Assembly (NCBI GenBank): GCA_025149125.1
Contig: CP102272.1
Coordinates: 4,650,001-4,714,000, forward strand
Source of the DNA: [Clostridium] asparagiforme DSM 15981
Lineage (GTDB): Bacteria; Bacillota; Clostridia; Lachnospirales; Lachnospiraceae
DNA: 64,000 nt
Direction: 5' to 3'
Part shown: piece after piece, positions 39,011 to 47,894 of the stretch
How the letters are laid out: the number at the start of each line of letters is the position of its first letter
Position numbering within the stretch: position 1 is the first letter of the stretch
Notes under the pieces: generated by a model
The model's database searches: none
Told to the model about the DNA's origin: nothing
What the model saw: only the letters and a program-made list of their open reading frames with translations
Position numbers and translations under genes: made by a program

Positions 39011-40560
39011 TATATCCCTTCCTCCTTATTATGCTCCACAATACACTGCATCACGGATTCCTGGGTGGCCGTCTTTCCATCCATCTCCGCACAGATGGTC
39101 CCCTCGTTCATCACATAGATCCGGTCCGACATGCCCAGGATCTCCGACAAGTCGGAGGAAATGAACAGCACGCTCTTGCCCTCCTGGGCCAACTGGTTCA
39201 TAATGCAGTAAATCTCATACTTGGCCCCCACGTCGATGCCCCGGGTGGGCTCGTCCAGAATCAGCACGTCCGGGTGGGTGAAAATCCATTTCGCCAGCAC
39301 CACCTTCTGCTGATTGCCGCCCGAGAGGCTTTCCACCCGCTGGTCAATGCCCGTGGAACGGATATTCAGCCGCTTGGAGTAGTCCTCCGCCACCACCACG
39401 TCCTGGTTCTCATCCACCACGCCCATTCGGTCCGCGATGGAGGAGATGCCCGCCAGCGACACGTTGAACTGGATGTCCTTTGGCAGCACCAGGCCGTAAT
39501 TTTTCCGGTCCTCGCTGATGTAAGCGATCTTTTTCTGAATGGCCGCGGCCACAGACCGCAGTTTGATCTCCTTGCCGTCCTTGAAGATCCGGCCGCTTGT
39601 CTTCTGGCCGTAGGAGCGGCCGAACACGCTCATGGCCATCTCCGTTCTCCCGGCTCCCATCAGGCCGTACAGTCCCACGATCTCCCCCTTGTGTACCTTG
39701 AGGCTGGCATTTTTCACGATCTGCTGTTCCGCGTAGGTGGGGTGGAAGGTGTTCCACTCCCGGATCTCAAAGCCCACTTCCGGCTTTACAAAGTGATCCG
39801 GCCGTTCCGGGTAGCGGTGGAGCATCTCGCGCCCCACCATGCCCTTCACAATGATGTCTTCCAAAAACGGTTTTTCCTCCTCCGACAGCCCGCCCACCGT
39901 GCAGCCGTCGCGGATGATCGTCACCCGGTCCCCCACGTAGCAGACCTCGTTGAGCTTATGGGTGATAATGATGCTGGTAAGCCCCTGCTTTTGCAGCTCC
40001 TTTAACAGATTGAGCAGGTGCCTGGCCTCCGTCTCCGGAAGCGCCGCCGTGGGCTCGTCCAATATCAGAAGCTTAACATTTTTTGCCAGGGCTTTGGCGA
40101 TCTCAATCAGCTGCTGGGCGCCGATTCCAACATCCTTCACCAGTCTGGTGGCCTCCTCCTTAAAGGCCACCATATCCAGCCACTTTTTGGCTTCCTCGTT
40201 GGTCCTGTCCCAGTCGATGATTCCATGGCTCTGGCGCTCATTTCCCAAAAACAGGTTTTCCGCCACCGACAGGCCGGGGATCAGCGCCAGCTCCTGATGG
40301 ATAATGACAATCCCCTTTCCCTCGCTGTCCTTGATGTTGCGGAACTGGCATATCTCATTGTCGTAGACAATATCCCCGCTGTAGGAGCCGTAGGGGTAAG
40401 TCCCGCTGAGGATATTCATGAGCGTGGATTTTCCGGCTCCGTTTTCCCCAACGATGCAGTGGATTTCTCCGCGCTTCACCTTCAACTCCACATTGTCCAG
40501 CGCTTTCACACCGAAGAATTCCTTGGTGATATTCCTCATTTCAAGTATATAATCCGACAC
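39010..40560 (-). CDS. Sugar ABC transporter ATP-binding protein, tandem ATPase (MmsA/XylG type)
   Basis: A 516-residue protein with two ATPase domains. The first has Walker A GENGAGKST near residue 38 and Walker B LLILDEPTAALPE; the second shows GLMGAGRTEMAMSVFG and signature LSGGNQQKVVLAKW, with VLILDEPTRGIDVGAK. The start is GTG at 40560 after GGGAGAG. It resembles GguA/XylG of monosaccharide importers. Confidence 0.94.
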   Translation of the reverse strand: MSDYILEMRNITKEFFGVKALDNVELKVKRGEIHCIVGENGAGKSTLMNILSGTYPYGSYSGDIVYDNEICQFRNIKDSEGKGIVIIHQELALIPGLSVAENLFLGNERQSHGIIDWDRTNEEAKKWLDMVAFKEEATRLVKDVGIGAQQLIEIAKALAKNVKLLILDEPTAALPETEARHLLNLLKELQKQGLTSIIITHKLNEVCYVGDRVTIIRDGCTVGGLSEEEKPFLEDIIVKGMVGREMLHRYPERPDHFVKPEVGFEIREWNTFHPTYAEQQIVKNASLKVHKGEIVGLYGLMGAGRTEMAMSVFGRSYGQKTSGRIFKDGKEIKLRSVAAAIQKKIAYISEDRKNYGLVLPKDIQFNVSLAGISSIADRMGVVDENQDVVVAEDYSKRLNIRSTGIDQRVESLSGGNQQKVVLAKWIFTHPDVLILDEPTRGIDVGAKYEIYCIMNQLAQEGKSVLFISSDLSEILGMSDRIYVMNEGTICAEMDGKTATQESVMQCIVEHNKEEGI

Positions 40561-40593
40561 TCCGCTCTCCCTTTCGCCTGAACCGGCAGAAAT

Positions 40594-41772
40594 TTATTTT
40601 GTGCCAAAAATCTGTTCCTCGGTAAAGATACCGGAGTCCACCACAACCTCCTTTAAGTTCTCCTTGGTGATGCTCTCCATGGGCACGAAGATGGTGGGAA
40701 TCTCATATACGTCCGGCGTATAAACGTCGGTCACTTCCGGCTCTCTACCCTCCGCAAGGGCGTTAATAATGTCCAGGCAGGCCCCGCTTAAAAGGCGGGT
40801 GTCCTTGAATACGCTCATGTATACCTCGTCCGTTGCGATCATCTTGCAGACGGACTCCGTTGCGTCGTTTCCGGTGATCACCGGCATGGGCATGTCCGCG
40901 CTGCCGTAACCGAAGGATTCCAGCCTGGTGGCAATGGGGCCGGAAAGGTAATCGGAGGGGCTTAACACCGCGTCCAAAAGGGTTCCGTCGGAATAATAGG
41001 TGGTCAATAGGTTGTCCAGCCTTGCGGTCAGAAGCTCCAGCTTCCAGTCCACCACCGTACACTGTTCAATGGAGGTCTGTCCGCTCTTTACCACCAGCTT
41101 GCCTGCGTCCATGTAGGGCTTGAAGGCTTCCATCGCTCCTTCAAAATACATGTAGCAGTTGGCCTCTGCCAGGCTGCCCGCCACCAGCTCGATGTAGAAG
41201 GGGCCTTCCTCGCCTTTGTCTAAGCCCAGCTTCTCAATGATGGCTTCAGCCTGCATGGTTCCCACTTTCGAGTTGTCAAATCCAACGAAATAATCGATAT
41301 CGCTGCTGCCCACGATTCCCAGGTCGTAGTTGATGACCACGATTCCGTTTTCCTTGGCCGTGGCCAACACGGAGGAAAGGGCGCTGTTGTCAACCGGGGC
41401 CACGATCAGAACCTTGCAGCCCTTCAATATCATGTTTTCAATCTGCTGAACCTGCATCTCAGGCTTGCTGTCCGCGTACTGCAGATCCACCTGATAGCCG
41501 GCCGCCGTCAAATCCTCATTCAGGGTATTTCCGTCGCGCAGCCAGCGTTCCGCCGACCGGCTGGTGAGGGATACTCCGATCATATCGCCCTTGCTGACCG
41601 CATTCAGCGGAGCGGCTTCTTTTTCCTGTTCTGTTGTATCCTTCACTTCAGTTTCCGCTGTTTTCTGCTCCCCCGGGGCCTGCGTCACACCGGCGGTGCT
41701 TCCCCCGCCGCATCCGGCCAAAAGCCCTACTGCCATCAACATTGACAAAAAAATCACGACTCTTTTCTTCAT
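40594..41772 (-). CDS. Sugar ABC transporter substrate-binding lipoprotein (ChvE-like)
   Basis: A 392-residue binding protein, first gene of its operon. The signal peptide ends in LLAGC (Cys21). A Glu/Lys/Thr-rich linker leads to a periplasmic-binding-protein type 1 fold with IGVSLTSRSAERWLRDG, GCKVLIVAPVDNSALSSVL and PMPVITGNDATESVCKMIA, as in ChvE and the multiple-monosaccharide group. The promoter overlaps a GTATAC palindrome shared with the divergent GntR gene. Confidence 0.93.
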   Translation of the reverse strand: MKKRVVIFLSMLMAVGLLAGCGGGSTAGVTQAPGEQKTAETEVKDTTEQEKEAAPLNAVSKGDMIGVSLTSRSAERWLRDGNTLNEDLTAAGYQVDLQYADSKPEMQVQQIENMILKGCKVLIVAPVDNSALSSVLATAKENGIVVINYDLGIVGSSDIDYFVGFDNSKVGTMQAEAIIEKLGLDKGEEGPFYIELVAGSLAEANCYMYFEGAMEAFKPYMDAGKLVVKSGQTSIEQCTVVDWKLELLTARLDNLLTTYYSDGTLLDAVLSPSDYLSGPIATRLESFGYGSADMPMPVITGNDATESVCKMIATDEVYMSVFKDTRLLSGACLDIINALAEGREPEVTDVYTPDVYEIPTIFVPMESITKENLKEVVVDSGIFTEEQIFGTK

Positions 41773-41814
41773 ACGTTCCTTCTCCTTTGTGTTTTATACT
41801 TTGCCGTTCCGGCA

Positions 41815-41840
41815 TGTTGTATATTTCAAAGTATACAACA
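41815..41840. promoter_or_regulatory. GntR/FCD-type operator over the sugar ABC promoter
   Basis: Perfect 9-bp arms TGTTGTATA (41815-41823) and TATACAACA (41832-41840). The -10 box of the ABC operon promoter lies inside the right arm. Confidence 0.7.
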
Positions 41841-41858
41841 CAGTATTTTTATTTGCAA
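41830..41858 (-). promoter_or_regulatory. SigA-type promoter of the sugar ABC operon
   Basis: Minus strand -35 TTGCAA (41858-41853) and -10 TATACT (41835-41830) separated by 17 bases, overlapping the operator. The 334-base divergent gap between this operon and the GntR gene also holds GTATAC-centred sites at 41978-41987 and 42051-42060. Confidence 0.75.
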
Positions 41859-41977
41859 GATAGCTTGTGATTTTTTTTGATTTTTAGATAAATCATAGAT
41901 TCTATTTGTGCATTTTGACCATATTTTAGGTTTCATTTTATAGTTCGAGCTTGTTTATCTGATTTTGATTTAATTTT

Positions 41978-42060
41978 ATGTATACATTAGTTTATTTTTA
42001 TCCGGCACAATGGATTTTCGGGGGCTCCGGTCTTGATTTTGCCAACGCCGTCGTATACAA
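41978..42060. promoter_or_regulatory. Two further GTATAC-centred sites before the GntR gene
   Basis: ATGTATACAT (41978-41987) is a perfect palindrome, and TCGTATACAA (42051-42060) shares the GTATAC core with the operator at 41815-41840. They lie upstream of the regulator's start and may mediate autoregulation. Confidence 0.5.
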
Positions 42061-42106
42061 TAAAGCCAGCAATCTCCAGGGATTTATCAGCGGAAAGGGG
42101 CCGTCC

Positions 42107-42766
42107 ATGGCAGCACGCAATTTAAAACAGCAGGCATACAACGTGATCAAAGAGAAAATCATCAACTGCGAGTTCGCTCCCGGCGCAGTCTACAACGAAG
42201 AGTACCTGTGCGAGGAGGTAAACACCAGCCGCACCCCCGTGCGCGATGCGCTGGGGCGTTTGGAGCAGGAGGGGCTTATCAAAATCATGCCCAAGCGCGG
42301 CATTGTGGTTTCCCCGCTGACGCTAAAGGACGTGCGCATGGTTTATGAGATGAGACTGCTGCTGGAGCCCTACTCCCTGAGGCAGTACGGCGATGCCCTT
42401 GAGGAGCCGGAGATTCTCAGGTACCACCGTTTCTTTTCCCTTCCCGACATAAGCGGCAGGCAGTTCTTCCAGGCGGACGACGACTTTCATATGTGGATCA
42501 TGGAAGCCGCCGACAATATTTACCTGAAAAAGAATTATGAACTGCTGTACAATCAGAACCGGAGGTTCCGCATTCTGACCGGCACCCTGTCGGCCCGGCG
42601 CGTGAGGGAGACCTGCGGGGAGCACGTCCGCATCCTGACGGCCTGCCTGGAAAAGGATTGGGAAAATGCCGCGCTGGCCATGGAGGACCACCTGCACAAG
42701 TCCAGGGAGGGCACCTTCGAACTGCTTCTGGCCCGGCAGCGGGAGGAGGCCGGATTCCGCAGGTAG
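42107..42766 (+). CDS. GntR-family regulator with FCD ligand domain
   Basis: A 219-residue regulator. Residues 1-70 form the GntR winged helix (LKQQAYNVIKEKIINCEFAPGAVYNEEYLCEEVNTSRTPVRDALGRLEQEG). Residues 75-215 form a helical FCD effector domain with metal- or ligand-binding candidates in DDDFHMWIMEAA and the CGEHVRILTA His. The ATG at 42107 follows AAAGGGG; the open frame from 41978 is not supported by a ribosome site. It is divergent from the sugar ABC operon, which it very likely controls through the GTATAC sites. Confidence 0.88.
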   Translation: MAARNLKQQAYNVIKEKIINCEFAPGAVYNEEYLCEEVNTSRTPVRDALGRLEQEGLIKIMPKRGIVVSPLTLKDVRMVYEMRLLLEPYSLRQYGDALEEPEILRYHRFFSLPDISGRQFFQADDDFHMWIMEAADNIYLKKNYELLYNQNRRFRILTGTLSARRVRETCGEHVRILTACLEKDWENAALAMEDHLHKSREGTFELLLARQREEAGFRR

Positions 42767-42795
42767 GGACCGGACCGTTTTGGAGGAATACACAT

Positions 42796-42845
42796 AAAAA
42801 ACTCTGGTTTACGCCTGCGGGCAGGTCCTGTAAACCAGAGTTTTT
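42796..42845. terminator. Bidirectional terminator between gntR and spoIIIAH
   Basis: A perfect stem of about 15 bp, AAAACTCTGGTTTAC with GTAAACCAGAGTTTT, flanked by A and T runs on the two sides, between convergent genes. Confidence 0.9.
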
Positions 42846-42880
42846 GGGTTATGATTCGATTTTTCCGGTCCGATTCCGTT

Positions 42881-43753
42881 TTATTCCGCCAGGTTCAGCA
42901 GCGTGATGACGATCTGGTCCGCTGCCACCTCCGCTTTGCGCTTGACGATGTCCTCGATCTGGGCGCGCTGGGGATCCGTGATGCTGGCCGCGTTGATCAC
43001 CACGTCCACCTTGTCTTTTGTGATGCTGACCACCGGATCGGAGAAGCCCTTGGCCATGAGCAGGGTTTCGGCTGCATTTTCCTTTTCCGACACCTCGGTC
43101 AGGTCGATCATGTCCTGAATGGCCTGCTGTTTTGCGGCGTCGTCGATGGTGGTGCTGTCGATCAGGCTCATCAGGGTCTCCTTGTTCTTGGCCCGGATCT
43201 GCTCCCGGTTCAACTGCACATTGGCTATGTAGTCGGATACGCTCATCCCGCTGGTGAGCACCGCCTCCCCCGGATTCTCCAGCCCGGTCTGCGCGTCGGC
43301 ATCTGCCGCCTGCTGGCCGCCGTTGCCGTCCGGCGCGGTGGTCTGTCCGTCCGCTCCGCCCTGGGCCAGCTGCTCGCCGTCCGCCCCGGCCTGGGCTAAC
43401 TGTTCGCCGCCCGCTCCGTCCTGGGCCGCCAGCTGTCCGTCCGCTCCGTTCTGGGCCACCTGTCCGCTGCCGTCGTCCGGGTCATCCAGGCTGGGAATCT
43501 CCAGCAGCTGGCCTCCGTTCTGACTGTTCAGCACCGCCTGATTCTCCGCCAGAATATCCTCGTCCGAGATATCCATGGCTCCCGCCTCGTAGACCTGATT
43601 GCTGTCCGCCAGCTCTTTTTTTCCAGCGTAATTCAGATAACCGGCTGCCGCGATCATCACGGCCAGCGTGGTGATAATGATCTGATTCCGCCGGAACAGG
43701 CGTTTCATGTTGATGTCTTTCATATGCTCTTTGACTTGCTTCATCTTCTTCAT
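42881..43753 (-). CDS. spoIIIAH: Stage III sporulation protein SpoIIIAH
   Basis: Mother-cell half of the SpoIIQ-SpoIIIAH channel between mother cell and forespore. 290 residues: one membrane segment (about 24-41, IIITTLAVMIAAAGYLNYAG) and a C-terminal ring-forming YscJ/FliF-like domain (about 175-290, ENAAETLLMAKGFSDPVVSITKDKVDVVI). Between them is a low-complexity linker with imperfect repeats of the type GADGEQLAQ. The ATG at 43753 follows AAAGGAG; the open frame begins two codons earlier at a TTG. Confidence 0.93.
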   Translation of the reverse strand: MKKMKQVKEHMKDINMKRLFRRNQIIITTLAVMIAAAGYLNYAGKKELADSNQVYEAGAMDISDEDILAENQAVLNSQNGGQLLEIPSLDDPDDGSGQVAQNGADGQLAAQDGAGGEQLAQAGADGEQLAQGGADGQTTAPDGNGGQQAADADAQTGLENPGEAVLTSGMSVSDYIANVQLNREQIRAKNKETLMSLIDSTTIDDAAKQQAIQDMIDLTEVSEKENAAETLLMAKGFSDPVVSITKDKVDVVINAASITDPQRAQIEDIVKRKAEVAADQIVITLLNLAE

Positions 43754-43767
43754 ATTCAACGCTCCTT

Positions 43768-44625
43768 TTATTCCACCCGCTTTAATACTTTTATTTTATG
43801 TGGGGGAAGCCCAAATAATGCTTCCATCGCCGCAGAAATTTCGGCTTTTACCGTGGGACTTCCCCCTCCCGCGGCGCTGATGACGATCCCGGAGATTTCC
43901 GGGCGCAGCTCTTTCTCCACAAACGGGACGCTGCCCTGCCCCGATCCGCCCCCGGAGAGCACCGTGCTCTCCTGGGTCTGGCTGCTCTGGGAACTTCTGG
44001 TGCCGCCCTGGGAGTCCTGCTCCTTTGTGTCGCTCACGCTGCTGTTGCGGTCCACCCGCAGTACCTTCTCCTCCGAGGATTTGAGCACGATCATCACATC
44101 CACCTGCCCAACGCCGTCCACATGGCGCAGAATCTCCTTGACCCGCGCCTCCATCTGGGCCTCGTAGGCGGATTCCCCCGCCCCCTTTGCGGAGGCCGGG
44201 ATGTTCTCTTCGGAGCTGTCCGCCGAACCGGAGGCCGCGGCGCTGCCGCCAGCGCCGCCTCCTACTCCGCCGTTCCCGGAATTTTGTCCGCCGTTCCCCG
44301 CAGCCCCGGCTCCTGTTCCGCCGCCCGGGCCGCCGTTTCCTCCTGATCCGCCGCTTCCTCCTCCGGCGCCGCCTGCGCTGTTCTGCCCTGCCAGGGAGGC
44401 GGAGGGGATCTGCCCGGAGAGAGCCGAGCCGTCCTCCGCTCCCTTGAGCTCCGACACCTGGGCCCCGCTGTCCTTCTGCTTAGAAAAGACGGCCGTGCCG
44501 CTGCCCCCGCCCTTTCCCACCGGAAAAGCCAGAATCATAAGCACCACCCCGATAAACAGCAGAAACAGCCATTTCTCCTTAGTCATCTTCCCATTCCACC
44601 TGGACATGTGCTGTCTCAAGTCCAT
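43768..44625 (-). CDS. spoIIIAG: Stage III sporulation protein SpoIIIAG
   Basis: Component of the mother-cell ring of the sporulation channel. About 285 residues from the ATG at 44625 (MDLRQH, after AGGTGG); ATGs at 44607 and 44586 are alternatives and all overlap spoIIIAF. One membrane segment, WLFLLFIGVVLMILAFPVG, is followed by a long Gly/Ser/Ala-rich insert with GGxGG repeats (about residues 60-150) and a C-terminal ring domain with MEARVKEILRHVDGVGQVDVMIVL. The Gly-rich insert is longer than is usual in the family. Confidence 0.9.
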   Translation of the reverse strand: MDLRQHMSRWNGKMTKEKWLFLLFIGVVLMILAFPVGKGGGSGTAVFSKQKDSGAQVSELKGAEDGSALSGQIPSASLAGQNSAGGAGGGSGGSGGNGGPGGGTGAGAAGNGGQNSGNGGVGGGAGGSAAASGSADSSEENIPASAKGAGESAYEAQMEARVKEILRHVDGVGQVDVMIVLKSSEEKVLRVDRNSSVSDTKEQDSQGGTRSSQSSQTQESTVLSGGGSGQGSVPFVEKELRPEISGIVISAAGGGSPTVKAEISAAMEALFGLPPHKIKVLKRVE

Positions 44626-45421
44626 AATATCCCGCCACCTTTCGAATAAATGCATTGATCTTTGTCCGCTCTTCCAGATTTGCCGGAAATGTCCGCGCCA
44701 GTATCTGGCTCTGTTCCACCGCAGCCACAACTGCTTCCTCTTCGGTGAGAGGCCGGGAGGCCTCGGGGACGACTGCTGCCGGGTCTCCGGGGGCGGGGGC
44801 CGGGGCGCCGGGGACAGCGGCCGGGTCGCCTGAGCCGCCCCCCGCTGGTCCTCCGGCCGCCCCGCTTCCGATTTGAACCGGCTCCACCTGGATTTGCCGG
44901 GGTTCGATCTGAATCTCTGCGGGTCCGCTGTCTGTCCCCCCGCCGCTTACGCCCGCCGCACTCCATCCCCCGCCCGCGGCATTTTCCTCCTTCTGCCGTC
45001 CCAGCTTCATGTACAGGTCCGTCACATGGCCGTAGAGCGGGCTATCGCGGTCCGTCTCAATGGTCACCTTCACGCTGCGGACCGAAAATCCGGCGGTATC
45101 GGCCATACCTCTGATATCCATTGCCACCGCCTCCTCATAGGTGCTCATGACCCGCTGCAGGCGCTCGTCCTCCATGCCCCACAGCTTCTCCTTGAAATCG
45201 TCGGCCTCCTTCTGAAAGGAGATGGACTCAAACAGGTATGCGATCCGCTCGTCCAGCCGCAGGCTCCCGGTCAGGGGCTTTAACACCAGCAGAATCAGGA
45301 TAATTCCGGCAAAAAACCGCAGGTATTTTTCATACTTCGAATCGGCCAGAAGATTACCCACCACGGTGATAAAAATCATGTAATAGGTGATATTGCGCAC
45401 CCACTCGTAGACCGCTGTCAT
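44579..45421 (-). CDS. spoIIIAF: Stage III sporulation protein SpoIIIAF
   Basis: Membrane protein of 280 residues with two N-terminal membrane segments (NITYYMIFITVVGNLLA and YLRFFAGIILILLVLKPL) and a soluble domain. A Gly/Pro/Ala-rich insert (about residues 150-225) precedes the C-terminal helix, as if the soluble domain were split; most SpoIIIAF proteins are about 200 residues. It overlaps spoIIIAG. Confidence 0.9.
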   Translation of the reverse strand: MTAVYEWVRNITYYMIFITVVGNLLADSKYEKYLRFFAGIILILLVLKPLTGSLRLDERIAYLFESISFQKEADDFKEKLWGMEDERLQRVMSTYEEAVAMDIRGMADTAGFSVRSVKVTIETDRDSPLYGHVTDLYMKLGRQKEENAAGGGWSAAGVSGGGTDSGPAEIQIEPRQIQVEPVQIGSGAAGGPAGGGSGDPAAVPGAPAPAPGDPAAVVPEASRPLTEEEAVVAAVEQSQILARTFPANLEERTKINAFIRKVAGYYGLETAHVQVEWEDD

Positions 45422-45442
45422 GCGCGCCCTCCTTTCCCGGAC

Positions 45443-46693
45443 TCAGACCGTGTAATAGTTGACGTTGGTGGCCGCGCAGGTGATTGCGATGGCGATCACG
45501 AACAGCAGCAGGGAGGAGACCACAATTTTCAGCAGTAATTTGTGGCCGCAGGAAACGCCGCTGACGCAGGAAACCACCCGCTTGTCGCACACCGGCTGCA
45601 TCACAGCGGCGGCCAGCTGGTAGAACAGCATCAGCACCGCCAGCTTGGCGATGGGCACCAGCGTCATGATCAACAGGACCACCACCGCGGCCGCGCCCAG
45701 GCTGTTTTTGATCAGCACGCCGGAGCCCAGCACCATCTGCGCCACCGCACCGGCTCCCTGGCCCAGGCCCGGGATGATTTCAATGACCTTACGCACTCCG
45801 GCCTGACCGGCGCTGTCCGCGTAGGGCACCACCATCCCCTGGAGCACCTGAAGCCCCAGCACCAGACCCATGAGGGTTTTTAAGGCCCAGCCCACCCACT
45901 GCTCCAAAAGCTCCGTCAGTTTGCTGAGCATCTCCTCCTTGGCCACATGGCCCGCCAGAACCAGCAGCACGTAGATGCGCACCACCGGGAGCAGCAGATT
46001 GCAGCACAGCCACTGGACCAGGGTCACGGCCGCCGTCATGGCCTCGTACAGGGCCACCGCGGAGACGCTGCCCCCGGAGAAGGCTACGGTCAGAAAATAG
46101 GCGGGCATCAGCAGCTTCACAAAGTCCAGCACCTGCCCCAGCACGTCCGAGGCGATCTCGATGCTGGCGAAGAAACTGGCGGCCAGGCAGGTGAACAACA
46201 GCAGGTAGGTGACGAAAAAGCCGGTGTCGGAAATATGCCCTCCTTTAAATACGGAGGAAAAATTGGTGAACACCGCCCCCACCATTCCGATGACCACCAC
46301 CTGTGCTAACAGCGAACCGGCGGAGTGCACCTCGCTCACCAGACTGTTCTTCAGGCCCATGCCCGCCTGTCCCAGCACGGATTTCAAGTCTCCGGTGAGC
46401 AGGGATTTCATCATGGAGGTGAAGGAAAACCCGCTCCCCGGCGTCAGCCTGGCGTCCAGAAACTCCTGGATCCTGTCCAAGTCCTCCCCGATGTCCAGCT
46501 GGCCCAGGGCGCTGTCCACCCCGGCGTCCAGCTCATCCCGCCGCTCCTCCTCCCGCTCCCGGGCCGTTGGCGTCTGTTCCGCCCCGTAAGTGCGCGCCGG
46601 GAATCCCCCCGCGCCGCAAAGGAGCAGAATCAGGGCCGTCGCCAGGATTCCCCTGGCCCATGTCCTGCGGCATTTTGCGCTCCGCCCGGTCAT
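45443..46693 (-). CDS. spoIIIAE: Stage III sporulation protein SpoIIIAE
   Basis: Polytopic membrane protein of 416 residues, the largest integral subunit of the channel. An N-terminal signal-like segment is followed by a charged region and eight or so membrane segments; AVALYEAMTAAVTLVQWLCCNLLLPVVRIYVLLVLAGHVAKEEMLSKLTELLEQWVGWALKTLMGLVLGLQVLQGMV is the conserved core. Overlaps spoIIIAD by four bases. Confidence 0.93.
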   Translation of the reverse strand: MTGRSAKCRRTWARGILATALILLLCGAGGFPARTYGAEQTPTAREREEERRDELDAGVDSALGQLDIGEDLDRIQEFLDARLTPGSGFSFTSMMKSLLTGDLKSVLGQAGMGLKNSLVSEVHSAGSLLAQVVVIGMVGAVFTNFSSVFKGGHISDTGFFVTYLLLFTCLAASFFASIEIASDVLGQVLDFVKLLMPAYFLTVAFSGGSVSAVALYEAMTAAVTLVQWLCCNLLLPVVRIYVLLVLAGHVAKEEMLSKLTELLEQWVGWALKTLMGLVLGLQVLQGMVVPYADSAGQAGVRKVIEIIPGLGQGAGAVAQMVLGSGVLIKNSLGAAAVVVLLIMTLVPIAKLAVLMLFYQLAAAVMQPVCDKRVVSCVSGVSCGHKLLLKIVVSSLLLFVIAIAITCAATNVNYYTV

Positions 46694-47076
46694 GTGAGAA
46701 ATACCTCCAGGGTTTCCAACAGAGCCAGGAGAATCGGCGTGCTGATCGCTAAAATGGAAAGCTTGCCGAAAATCTCGATCTGCGTGCCAAGGGAGCCAAA
46801 GCCCGCATCCTTGCAGATACCGGAGGCAAACTCCGCCACATAGGTGATACCGATCATCTTGACCAGCGTCGCCAGATAGACCTTGTTCACCCTGATGTAG
46901 CCCTGAATCCGCTCCACCGTGTCCATGATGGATTCCAGCTTGGAAATTCCGTAGAAAAAGATAAAAAAGCCCGCTGCGATAATCAGATAGGTGGCGTATT
47001 CCCCCTTCATTCCCTTGAGCTGCACCGCCATCAGCACCGCGGCGATGCCGGCCGCTCCAATGGCTATTACCGTCAT
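46690..47076 (-). CDS. spoIIIAD: Stage III sporulation protein SpoIIIAD
   Basis: Membrane protein of 128 residues with four hydrophobic segments; the conserved VKMIGITYVAEFASGICKDAGFGSLGTQIEIFGKLSIL segment identifies the family. It lies 64 bases after spoIIIAC. Confidence 0.93.
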   Translation of the reverse strand: MTVIAIGAAGIAAVLMAVQLKGMKGEYATYLIIAAGFFIFFYGISKLESIMDTVERIQGYIRVNKVYLATLVKMIGITYVAEFASGICKDAGFGSLGTQIEIFGKLSILAISTPILLALLETLEVFLT

Positions 47077-47140
47077 ATTCCTCCGCTCCTTCCAGTCTCC
47101 GCCGCCCCGCTTTGGAACGTACCTCTATGGTTTGCCGCTT

Positions 47141-47335
47141 CTAAAGTGCAAACAGGTTTTTTATGGTTTCAAACAGTTCATATATGTACGGTACCATCCA
47201 GAAAAGCACCAGCACCAGGCCCGCCAGGCTGGTTAAAAACGCCTGCTCCTCCCTTCCGCTGTGCTTTAACACCTGGCAGATGACGGAAACCAGAATCCCC
47301 ACTGCCGCAATTTTAAATATCAGGTTTACCCCCAT
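47141..47335 (-). CDS. spoIIIAC: Stage III sporulation protein SpoIIIAC
   Basis: A 64-residue membrane protein with two hydrophobic helices, MGVNLIFKIAAVGILVSVICQVL and FLTSLAGLVLVLFWMVPYI, separated by the conserved KHSGREEQA loop. GGAGG lies 5 bases before the ATG at 47335. Confidence 0.93.
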   Translation of the reverse strand: MGVNLIFKIAAVGILVSVICQVLKHSGREEQAFLTSLAGLVLVLFWMVPYIYELFETIKNLFAL

Positions 47336-47363
47336 GACTGCCTCCAATTCCTTCTAACTTCCG

Positions 47364-47894
47364 TCAGCACATGACGATGACGAGAAAAATCCCGCCCATG
47401 ACGCCAAGGCTGGTATACAGACGGCATTTTTCCTGCCGGTGCGCCTGCAGATATTCGATGGACAGATCCAACTGTTCCAGATACAGAAGCAGCGTGCGCT
47501 CCTGCATGTCCACGTCCAGATAGCCCAGGTGCTCCCCAAGGGCAGTGAACTGCTCCAGATCAGCCCTGGTCAGGGGCAGATTCTTAGCGCCCGCGGCCAT
47601 TGTCCGTGTTTCCCCGCTCCAGATTTCCTGAAGGCTCTCGCCCTCCTGGGTACAAATGCGCTCCGAGGCCCGGACGAACATGTCCCCCAAAGGCCCTCCG
47701 CCCCGCCTGCCCACCCGCTCCAGGGCTTCGGCCAGGGGCGCGTGGCTATAGGTGATCTCGCCTTTGAGGAAATAGATCATCTGCCGCAGCTTTTCCAGCA
47801 AGCGCAGCCGCTCCTTCCACTGCCCGGCCAGGTACATGCCCAGGCCCGGGGCGGAAATGAGGATCAGGGCCGCGCCGAGATATTTTAGCAACAT
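47364..47894 (-). CDS. spoIIIAB: Stage III sporulation protein SpoIIIAB
   Basis: A 176-residue protein with an N-terminal membrane segment and a cytoplasmic helical domain (RLRLLEKLRQMIYFLKGEITYSHAPLAEALERVGRR) followed by a C-terminal membrane helix. The fold resembles GspF-like type II secretion proteins. It overlaps spoIIIAA by 10 bases. Confidence 0.92.
   Translation of the reverse strand: MLLKYLGAALILISAPGLGMYLAGQWKERLRLLEKLRQMIYFLKGEITYSHAPLAEALERVGRRGGGPLGDMFVRASERICTQEGESLQEIWSGETRTMAAGAKNLPLTRADLEQFTALGEHLGYLDVDMQERTLLLYLEQLDLSIEYLQAHRQEKCRLYTSLGVMGGIFLVIVMC

Noticed and set aside
43254..43523. Plus-strand Ser/Pro/Cys-rich frame
   Set aside because: Shadow of the repeated linker region in spoIIIAH.
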